Shown here piece after piece: positions 1 to 5,828 of a stretch of DNA of 11,635 nt. Source of the DNA: Baffinella frigidus (lineage: Eukaryota > Cryptophyceae > Cryptomonadales > Baffinellaceae); the NCBI GenBank assembly GCA_026770585.1, contig MU646691.1, forward strand, positions 35,779-47,413, written 5' to 3'. The position numbers and the translations under genes are program-made. Positions within the stretch are counted from its first letter, which is position 1. Each line of letters opens with the position of its first letter. The notes beneath the pieces were generated by a model. The model ran no database searches. It saw only the letters and a list, made by a program, of their open reading frames with translations, and was not told the origin of the DNA.

Positions 1-310
1 TCTCACACCCCCACACAACCCCCCTCACCTTGTGGGGTATCCGTGGCTGGAGCTTTTATACTTCAACCATGGGATACCATGAGCCTCAGAACAAGGCTGA
101 CTTGGGTTCGGTGCGTGGGCGGGCATGGTCACCAATTGGTATACCTCCAAACACCCCAAAAGAGCCACCCTTTATCCCCTCTTCACGAGCCTCTGCACTG
201 GAGAGCTAAACGCGATCCGAAAGCAAACATGCTTTCCCTGCAGTCCCTTCTACGGAACGGCGTGTCGTTGGGCTATGTTGGGCGAAATTAAAACCTAAAG
301 GACCTAAAGA
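1..310 (+). repeat. R300 dispersed repeat, copy A (long copy, may begin before the window)
   Basis: This is the first of several related copies in the left 2.7 kb. In order it has a C-rich head; a block with CTTGTGGGGTATCCGTGGCT near 29-48; an ACTTCAACCATGGGATACCA block; a more variable middle; a conserved core from about 170 (CCACCCTTTATCCCC) through CTGCACTGGAGAGC; the hairpin GAAAGCA/TGCTTTC at 219-236 with a 4-nt loop; TACGGAACGGCGTGTCGTTG; and a tail TTAAAACCTAAAGGACCTAA. Copies C and E share all these blocks in the same order. The short tandem tail (CCTAAAGGA-like) and the 5' truncation of other copies resemble a retroposed SINE, but that is inference. No protein function is supported. 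Confidence 0.8.
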
Positions 311-644
311 GGGTGGTGAAGCACTGCGAGTGGCCCGCAAGGAGAGTGGTCCATACATTTTTGCCCAAGTCCGGGGCAACTGTGTATGGAATAGGCAGAG
401 GCCCCCACGCAACGGGGTGCTCTGCGGGGAGCCATTGGGGAGTGACACGCTGTCCGGTTCGCCGGGCTTGTGCGGGGAGCTCCTTCGTGGTTTTTCCTTA
501 TGGGTAGTGGCAGTTTCTTGGGCAGGAAAAATCTGGTGCAGCCCCCAGATGTTTTCCTAACCTCGCCTCAATTCTTGCACCGTGCATTCTCACTTTCGAA
601 TAAAGTCAATAAGTGTCAATAAGTGCAGAAGCAGGCGATTTCAA
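311..644. other. Intergenic sequence, no recognised gene
   Basis: This lies between R300 copy A and the truncated copy at 645. Short open frames exist (for example 313-507 and 330-560) but start at non-ATG or weak sites, match no family I recognise and overlap one another. AATAAA at 599-604 could be a polyadenylation signal of an unseen transcript. Next to it is a direct repeat, GTCAATAAGT, at 605-614 and 616-625. Nothing else is identifiable. Confidence 0.5.
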
Positions 645-1132
645 GAAACGCGATCCGAAAGCAAACATGCTTTCTTTGCAGTCCGGGGTAAATTCAACCA
701 CATACAGCCGGATGGAGGAGTCGGCTCCCTCAAAGTAACCGATCTGACGATCGATTAACCAATCCGACTCCTCCCTTTTCTGGAACCCAGGGGAATGATA
801 GGTCTATATCGATGAGGTCGAATTATATGGTTCGTTAGTTACTTATTACGGATTCAGTGATCAGTAATCAGTAACTCCTCATCGTGGACCTACAAAACCT
901 CTCCTTCTTCTTCGTCGTCTGCCTCTTCTGCGCCAATCTTCGGGGAGCATCCCTCGGAGACAGACTGAGCGGGGTATAAAATGGACCGATCATAGTCTGG
1001 TAATGGCACGGGTTAGGCAATAACGGCGAAACCTCTTTAATAAATTCAGTAATCAGTAATCAGTAATCCTTTCTACGGAAGGGCGTGTCGTTGGCATATG
1101 TTGGGAGCATTTAAAACCTAAAGGACCTAAAA
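645..1132 (+). repeat. R300 copy F, 5'-truncated and split by an insertion
   Basis: The left piece, 645-684, matches the R300 core from GAAACGCGATCCG through the hairpin (657-674) to GCAGTCC. The right piece, 1067-1132, resumes with TCCTTTCTACGG and runs through GGCGTGTCGTTGGCATATG to the AAAACCTAAAGGACCTAAA tail. Removing 685-1066 plus one copy of TCC restores the order seen in copies C and D. The copy begins abruptly in the core, so it is also 5'-truncated. Confidence 0.75.
685..1066. mobile_element. 382-bp insertion nested inside an R300 copy
   Basis: The segment interrupts R300 copy F and is flanked by TCC (682-684 and 1067-1069), which looks like a 3-bp target-site duplication. Its right end is a short tandem array of TCAGTAA heptamers (1046-1066), and a related stretch lies inside at 852-876. 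Near the left end is a nested inverted repeat: perfect 11-bp arms GGAGGAGTCGG (714-724) and CCGACTCCTCC (764-774) enclose a smaller stem, CGATC/GATCG, around 740-753. A TATA-like GTATAAAA lies near 974. No open frame of note and no terminal inverted repeats were seen. A non-autonomous retroposon with a tandem tail is one reading; its class is unknown. Confidence 0.55.
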
Positions 1133-1464
1133 AAGGGGAACACGATCTTTCGCCGAGACCCCCAAAAAGTTAGCGGCACTTTTGTGAAACAGAATTGAAA
1201 GTTAGTCCACAAAAGTGCCTCTGACTTTTTTGGGGTCGCGGCGGAACACCTCGAAAAACGGGCCATAAAATATTTTCGGTACCTGAGGCGGGCCCGTCCG
1301 GAGGACAAAAAAAGAAAATAATCAACTTTTGGCAACATTTCAAGGGGATCGATGTCAACTTTTGATCTGCTTCACCACCCTCAAGAGTGAGGTGGGCGTG
1401 ACCTTCGACGTGAGTGTAAATAAAAGCACCAAAGCACCCTCCAAATTTTGTCAAATTTTCACAT
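1133..1464. other. Intergenic sequence carrying a large foldback, no recognised gene
   Basis: The stretch lies between R300 copies F and B. Its main structure is the long inverted repeat at 1148-1246, listed separately. TCAACTTTTG occurs twice (about 1321 and 1353), and a small hairpin CCACCCTCA/TGAGGTGG sits near 1374-1396. Open frames on both strands are short and match nothing I recognise. Confidence 0.45.
1148..1246. repeat. Inverted repeat with 39-bp arms
   Basis: The left arm 1148-1186 pairs with the right arm 1208-1246 around a 21-nt spacer. The inner 30 bp (GACCCCCAAAAAGTTAGCGG onward, against its complement ending TTTTTTGGGGTC) matches at 27 of 30 positions. Pairing continues outward through CGCCG/CGGCG. 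It could be a palindromic miniature element, a cruciform site or a hairpin RNA. No protein is implied. Confidence 0.75.
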
Positions 1465-1608
1465 CAGCCACCCTGTATCCCCTATTCACGAGCCTCTGCA
1501 CTGGAGAGCGAAACGCGATCCGAAAGCAAAAATGCTTTCTCTGCAGATCTCTTTTACGGAACGGCGTGTCGTTGGCGTATGTTGGAAGAAATTAAAACCT
1601 AAAGGACC
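1465..1608 (+). repeat. R300 copy B, 5'-truncated
   Basis: It starts within the core at AGCCACCCTGTATCCCC and continues through CTGCACTGGAGAGCGAAACG, the GAAAGCA/TGCTTTC hairpin, ACGGAACGGCGTGTCGTTGG and the AAAACCTAAAGGACC tail. The 5' half seen in copies A, C and E is missing. It is followed directly by copy C. Confidence 0.75.
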
Positions 1609-1612
1609 ATTG

Positions 1613-1932
1613 TGTGGGGGGGTGACCTCACCCCCCCCCCACAATCCCTCTCACCCTGTGGGGTATCCGTGATTGAAGCTCTTAAAACTTCAACCATGGG
1701 ATACTATGAGCCTCAAAGGAGGCTGACTTGGGCTCGGTGTGTGTGCGGGCGCGCTCCTACTTGGAAGCAATCAAGCACCCCAACAGAGTCACCCTTTATC
1801 CCCTCTTCACGAGCCTCTGCACTGGAGAGCGAAACGCGATCCGAAAGCAAAAATGCTTTCTCTGCAGTCCTTTCTATGGAAGGGCGTGTCGTTGGCATAT
1901 GTTGGGAGAAATTAAAACCTAAAGGACCTAAA
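1613..1932 (+). repeat. R300 copy C (long copy)
   Basis: It begins with a G7/C10 foldback (TGTG7TGA at 1613-1625 against TCAC10ACA at 1628-1643). This is followed by CCTGTGGGGTATCCGTGATT, the CTTCAACCATGGGATACTAT block, GGCTGACTTGGGCTCGGTGT, the core and the hairpin, and it ends AAACCTAAAGGACCTAAAGG. Open frames through this copy on either strand are shared in kind with other copies and are best read as repeat shadows. The G7/C10 head is absent from copy E, so it may be local. Confidence 0.75.
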
Positions 1933-2158
1933 GGCTGACTTGGGTTTTAAGGTTCGGTGCGTGTAAGTGAGCATGGGAGCGGTATCGCATACCTTCACCC
2001 GCCCCAAGAGAGCCACCCTGTATCCTTTCTTCACGAGCCTCTGCACTGGAGAGCGAAACGCGATCCGAGAGCAAAAACTCTGCAGTCCTTTCTACGGAAG
2101 GGCGTGTCGTTGGCATAGGTTGGGAGAAATTAAAACCTAAAGGACCTAAAGGATCAGG
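1933..2158 (+). repeat. R300 copy D, 5'-truncated, fused to the tail of copy C
   Basis: It starts at GCTGACTTGGG immediately after the copy C tail, so the CTTGTGGGGTATCC and CTTCAACCATGG blocks are missing. The core, GTGTCGTTGGCATAGGTTGG and the CCTAAAGGACCTAAAGGATC tail are present. The hairpin is damaged: the segment between CGATCCGAGAGC and CTCTGCAG has lost the TGCTTT arm, which destroys the stem kept in the other copies. Confidence 0.7.
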
Positions 2159-2166
2159 AAGCATGG

Positions 2167-2235
2167 CCTTTCTACAGAACCAGTTCCGGTGTCCGCCTAT
2201 GTTGGGAGCTCGAAGAACCTAAAGGACCTAAAGGA
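2167..2235 (+). repeat. Diverged R300 3'-end fragment
   Basis: CCTTTCTAC, then CTATGTTGGGAGCTCGAAGAACC and the AACCTAAAGGACCTAAAGGA tail match the last 70 bp of the R300 family, with substitutions and small indels in the middle. It is an older or damaged copy. Confidence 0.55.
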
Positions 2236-2409
2236 CATCATTATAAAGGGATGCTAACGTAGGTGTGTGCTAACGCTTGTCTCAGTGACTTGCTGTTGTT
2301 GTTTCTGACGCGTGTATTGCTCTTTTTGAATTTCGCTGACTTCCGTACGTTAATCCCAACAATACCACTTTCATCTCCTTCCATCTTTGGTGTCTGACTG
2401 ATTTCACAT
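2236..2409. other. Short intergenic sequence, nothing recognised
   Basis: The stretch between two R300 copies includes ATTATAAAG near 2240 and a pyrimidine-rich 3' part. No coding frame, RNA gene or repeat was identified. Confidence 0.4.
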
Positions 2410-2716
2410 CACCCCCACACACAATCCCTCTCACCTTGTGGGGTATCCGTGGCTGGATCTTTTATACTTCAACCATGCGATACCATGAGCCTCATCAAGG
2501 CTGACTTGGGCTCGGTGTGTGTGCGAGCGTGTTCCCACTTGGGACTCCTCAAAGACCCCAAGAGAGCCACCCTGTATCCCCTCTTCACGAGCTTCTGCAC
2601 TGGAGAGCGAAACGCGATCCGAAAGCAAAAATGCTTTCTCTGCAGATCCCTTCTACGGAACGGCGTGTCGTTGGCATATGTTGGGAGAAATTAAAACCTA
2701 AAGGACCTAAAGGATC
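2410..2716 (+). repeat. R300 copy E (long copy), adjoining the ankyrin gene
   Basis: All R300 blocks are present in order: a C-rich head, CCTTGTGGGGTATCCGTGGC, CTTCAACCATGCGATACCAT, GGCTGACTTGGGCTCGGTGT, core, hairpin, ACGGAACGGCGTGTCGTTGG, and the tail AAACCTAAAGGACCTAAAGG followed by ATCA. Copy D also ends with GGATCA, which helps define the 3' boundary. A short ATCAC occurs on both sides (2408-2412 and 2714-2718) and could be a target duplication, but it is too short to be convincing. The ankyrin-like reading frame opens just inside this tail. Confidence 0.8.
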
Positions 2717-2718
2717 AC

Positions 2719-2868
2719 TTTTTCGAATCCAAGTCATCGAAGAACCTTGGCGGCACGCTGCCTCTACAGGACCCCGCGCTGTGGACCGCAGCGAAAGACG
2801 GCCAGAAGGAGGAGGTGCGGCGGGTTCTGGCGGACGGCGGCGACGCCCGTGCATTTCGTTGCACATTT
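2719..2868 (+). CDS. Candidate 5' exon of the ankyrin gene (first ankyrin repeat)
   Basis: In frame 1 of the window, open from 2695 with no ATG, the translation includes DPALWTAAKDGQKEEVRRVL followed by ADGGDA, the pattern of an N-terminal ankyrin cap, and stops at 2869-2871. Protein-like stretches then occur in other frames: HFVAHFDGNQFYDKLSP in frame 2 from about 2853, and EFSNHGVFPLALSGTALLYR in frame 1 from about 2904. The coding sense thus seems to hop frames before settling in frame 2 near 3020. That suggests either an intron I cannot place or several small indels. A GT at 2849-2850 is one of several possible donors. Confidence 0.4.
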
Positions 2869-3935
2869 TGACGGAAACCAATTTTACGACAAGCTCTCCC
2901 CGAGTTCTCAAACCACGGCGTGTTCCCTCTGGCGCTGTCTGGGACCGCATTGTTGTACCGGAGGGCTTGTTGACACACTGTGGGGTGGAAGACGCGCTGT
3001 CCCCCGAGCGTGGGATCGCGAGAGCGCGGTCACAAGGGGCAAGAACAATGAGGTACGTCAGCTGATCGCTCAGCGTGCGGATGTGGCGGCGACAGACGTG
3101 CGTGGATGGACACTTCTCCATCACGCTGCAATGTACGACCGTCATTTTATCGTGAAGATGCTGCTGAACGCGTCCGCCGACCTCACTGCCAAGACAAAGA
3201 ACACTGGGGAGACACCCCTGCATCTCTGTTCCAGTCAACCCTTCTTTCCTTACAACTATTGGATCGTGGACATACTGCTGGAGGCGGGCGCAGACCCCAG
3301 TGTCAAGACACAGGACACTGGGGAGACGCCCTTGCATGTCGCGGCAAGGATGGGGGGCAATGAGATCGTGTCGATGCTGTTGAGCGCGTCCGCAGACCCC
3401 AATGTCGAGTCACAGGCCACTGGGGAGACGCCCCTGGATCTCGCGGCAACGAAGAGGAACTATGGGGTGGTGTACATCCTGCTGGGAGCGGGCGCGTACT
3501 TCAGCGTCAAGACACAGAACACTTGGGGCGACGCCACTGCATCTCACCGCAGGGTCCGGAGGGTGTGAAAGCTACGAGGCCCTGGAGCTGCTGCTGGAAG
3601 AGGGCACTGAGGACCTCAGTGTCAAGGCAAAGAACACTGGGGATACGCCTCTTCACCTCGCGGCAAGGAGGGGGGCCTACAAGGTCGTCGACCTGCTCCT
3701 AGATAACGGCGCGGACGTGCACGACAGGAACCTGAAGGGAGAGACGCGGGAGGATCTCGCTGCAAAGGGGAGGGCGCCGTCTCAACCGTGGCAGTATAGA
3801 AGCTACCGTCAGGTCGCGGCGTTGCTGCGCACAGTGACAAAGCGCAGAGGAGAGAGCGAGGCGTTTGTCGCCAACACGAGCGGCTCGGTGCGCTGTCGCT
3901 GGTCCTGGGTCTTGGGTCGAAACTGGTTGGGATGA
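2719..3935 (+). CDS. Ankyrin-repeat protein, frame interrupted (start and exon structure unresolved)
   Basis: The product would be a soluble, protein-binding ankyrin solenoid; no partner or pathway can be named. The clear part runs from about 3026 to 3935. A capping repeat (EVRQLIAQRADV) is followed by repeats starting at 3104 (GWTLLHHAA), 3206 (GETPLHLCS), 3320 (GETPLHVAA), 3422 (GETPLDLAA), 3525 (GATPLHLTA), 3639 (GDTPLHLAA) and a degenerate last one at 3738. The consensus TPLHLAA and LLxxGAD motifs are obvious, and the linkers K(T/A)(K/Q)(N/D)TGET are nearly identical between repeats. The frame shifts by one base near 3523-3524; the frame after it ends with TGA at 3933-3935. Upstream, another frame (2719-2868) encodes a typical first repeat (ALWTAAKDGQKEEVRRVLAD) but meets TGA at 2869. 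An intron or further indels must therefore separate it from the rest. No ATG suits the upstream frame. It is either a multi-exon gene with a sequencing error or a decaying subtelomeric paralogue. Confidence 0.7.
3521..3527 (+). other. Single-base frameshift within the ankyrin repeats
   Basis: Every other repeat linker reads AACACTGGGG or close to it, giving NTGET/NTGDT. Here the sequence is AACACTTGGGG, with one extra T at 3523 or 3524. Upstream, frame 2 is open and ankyrin-like; it runs into a stop at 3566-3568. Downstream, frame 3 carries GATPLHLTA and two more repeats. Removing the extra T would join the two frames seamlessly, so the break is a one-base insertion in the genome or an assembly error. 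Confidence 0.85.
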
Positions 3936-4210
3936 TTCTCGATCAGGTGTGAGGGTACCCTTTGCTAGCGGTTCTTTCTGCTGCGAGACTGTGCTGGAAG
4001 TGCAAGAGTCTACTGGGAGGAGGATGCCCCATGGGCAAGCAAAAGATTTTTCCGAGGAGCTCAAGACTTTACAAAGGAAAAAGGAGATGTGTGTCTGAAT
4101 GAAGCGCATTTTCTCTTACTGCCCTACCGACAACGTGTACAGAGTGCATGACCTCTCGCTGGGTCCTGCTCAACCGCAGCCTCGGTGTGGGCGCAATCGT
4201 GCATATATGG

Positions 4211-4229
4211 CGGCCGTATATAGCGGCCG
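4211..4229. repeat. CGGCCG-TATATA-CGGCCG near-palindrome
   Basis: CGGCCG at 4211-4216, TATATA at 4217-4222, one G, then CGGCCG at 4224-4229. Each 6-mer is itself a palindrome, and the whole is palindromic apart from the odd G. GCGGCCGT also occurs as a direct repeat across it. The TATATA could be a core promoter element, but no downstream gene supports this. Confidence 0.6.
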
Positions 4230-4753
4230 TTGGCATTAATAAAGGACCCTTTTGGTGTTAATAAGCTCCTTCTCTCTTTCTCTCTCGCAACTGTCACAGT
4301 TCCCAGGATCCTTGAGATCTTTTACGTTCTTCGAGCTTCCAACATGGGCGCACCCCGGAACTTGTCCTGTAGCAAGGCCATTCTTCCTTCGGAAAATGAC
4401 TCAGGGTCCATTATTAATGCAGGATAGAGACTCATTTGTGAGAGATATTTATTGAAAACCACCACGGCCGCCATTTATTCCCCTCCACGGGGGCTGTGGT
4501 TGAGCACACTCGACGGAGGTTTCCGATTGAGACCCTCTTTCGAATAAGGCTCTAGTGGCCCCGACCCCAGCACGCATTCTCAACCTCTCTCTCCCGGCAA
4601 GGTTTTCCAGTGGCGTGACGCTCACGCAATCATCCCAACATCCGAGCGTGTCTTTACTTTTGTGCGTGGAGTGCCAACCATGACACATGATGTGAAAGGG
4701 TGCAGCTCGAATACACAACCCCCCTCCCCCCCAAGAGTCTTCTGTAGGCCTAT

Positions 4754-4795
4754 CCCTAGGGCCCCAAGACTGTGGTCCTAGGGGGGGGGGGGGGG
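4754..4795. repeat. CCCTAGG/CCTAGGG inverted pair with a G15 homopolymer
   Basis: CCCTAGG at 4754-4760 pairs with CCTAGGG at 4777-4783, and the G run continues without interruption from 4781 to 4795 (15 G). Just upstream are C-rich tracts near 4719-4732, so larger G/C foldbacks are possible. Homopolymers of this size are prone to length error in sequencing and assembly. Confidence 0.6.
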
Positions 4796-4939
4796 TTCTT
4801 GAATCCCAGAAACCCCTGTACCTGAGTCCATTCCCAAAATGCAGGCACTCTCTCCTTGATTCAGGCAGACAGTGATATAAATCAAGGTATATCAAGCAAC
4901 ATCAGCGAGTTGCTCGGGTGCGAGGCCCTAGGGGTTGAT

Positions 4940-5288
4940 GGTCTAGTGTGGCTGTCGTGATCCAGCCAAGGCCACCAATCCGTGTTTTAGCTTGGGGCCA
5001 CAACATAAAGCTTGCAGTTTTGACATGCAGACACCATTTCCAGCAGGAGTTTAGGGGCTGAAACCTCCATCCTGGAGCTTAAAACATCCATCCTGAAGCG
5101 TGGAACGTTTATCCTGAAGCCCGGCACCTCTATCCTGAAGCCTGGATCTTCATTCCTGAAGCTTTGAGCCTCCATCCTGAATGCCCCCCCCCAAAAATGG
5201 CACCCCACCACCCAGCCAGTTTCAGTTCTTGACAAAAAAACTGATGATTATGAAATGGTTGATGAGTTCTCGTTGGCCACACTAGGAC
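4940..5288. other. About 350-bp segment bounded by short inverted repeats
   Basis: GGTCTAGTGTGGC (4940-4952) on the left and GCCACACTAGGACC (5275-5288) on the right are inverted copies differing by one inserted base. They bracket a segment that contains the 21-bp minisatellite and no recognised gene. This would suit a small terminal-inverted-repeat element, but no convincing target duplication flanks it and the arms are short, so chance is possible. Confidence 0.3.
5066..5182. repeat. 21-bp minisatellite, about six diverged copies
   Basis: ATCCTGAAG-type cores recur about every 21 bp (ATCCTGGAG, ATCCTGAAG three times, TTCCTGAAG, ATCCTGAAT) with variable 12-bp spacers. Because 21 is a multiple of three, the minus strand stays open and gives a seven-residue repeat (FRIEVPG, FRINVPR, FRMDVLS). 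The 82-codon frame there (4987-5235) has no other support as a gene. Confidence 0.75.
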
Positions 5289-5289
5289 C

Positions 5290-5348
5290 TAGTTTACGTT
5301 TTATGTTTTATGTTTTACGTTTTACTTTTTGCGGTTAACGGTTTACGG
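5290..5348 (+). repeat. TTTTAYG heptamer-phased repeat
   Basis: TTTACG, TTTTATG, TTTTATG, TTTTACG and TTTTACT follow one another with a 7-bp period, then GCGGTTAACGGTTTACGG. The period equals that of the telomeric heptamer to the right, with G-poor variants, so this may be the most decayed inner edge of the array. It is followed by about 160 bp of non-repetitive sequence with an 11-G tract (5432-5442) and no gene. Confidence 0.5.
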
Positions 5349-5828
5349 ATCAGAGGCTAGGCGTGAGGAGTGATGGTTCAGAGGTTTGAGTATTTCTGAA
5401 TCCCAGAGGCGTCAAAAGGCTCTCGTGTCATGGGGGGGGGGGTCGAGTAAAAGTTTGTACTGAACCAAGGGAATGGGCGCAAACCCTCTATTTATAGCCC
5501 TAGCTTTTGGTTTCAGGGTTTACGGATTAGGGTTCAGAGTTTAGGGTTTAGAAAATAGGATTAAGGGTTTAGGGCTCAGGGTTTAGGGTTAAGGGTTAAG
5601 GGTTCAAGGTTCAGGGTTTAGGGTTTGGGGTTTGGGGTTTAGGGTTTGGGGTTTAGGGTTTAGGGTTTAGACATTAGGTTTCAGGGTTGAGAGTTTAGGG
5701 TTTCGGGTTCAGGTTTTAGGGTTTAGAGTTGACGGATGAGGGTTGAGGGTTGAGGCATTAGGGTTTAGGGTTGAGAGTTTAGGGCTCAGGGTTTAGGGTT
5801 CAGGGTTTAGGGTGATAAGGTTTAGGGT

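Larger units (their letters stand above)
3936..4935. other. Intergenic sequence downstream of the ankyrin gene
   Basis: No gene is recognised. An open frame in another phase continues past the ankyrin stop to about 4098 and ends in a charged, helix-prone stretch (DFSEELKTLQRKKEMCV). This could be an alternative C-terminus, but there is no family match. Other contents are a GC/TATATA near-palindrome (4211-4229), a CT-rich tract near 4265-4285, AATAAA near 4249, and homopolymer C and G tracts around 4719-4795. A 148-codon open frame on the minus strand (4449-4895) begins at TTG, crosses the G tract and is not convincing. Confidence 0.45.

Noticed and set aside
1612-2628. Recurring minus-strand frames with LLSDRVSLSSAEAREEGIQG-like peptides
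   Set aside because: They lie in the R300 core and recur with it, including in truncated and damaged copies. No frame extends across a whole copy or shows a domain, so they are repeat shadows.
2585-3337. 250-codon minus-strand open frame antisense to the ankyrin gene
   Set aside because: It is the longest continuous minus-strand frame but mirrors the ankyrin repeats on the opposite strand and begins in an R300 copy. The sense strand has the clear TPLHLAA motifs.
4449-4895. 148-codon minus-strand open frame
   Set aside because: It begins at TTG, crosses a 15-G homopolymer of uncertain length and a C-rich tract, and resembles no family.
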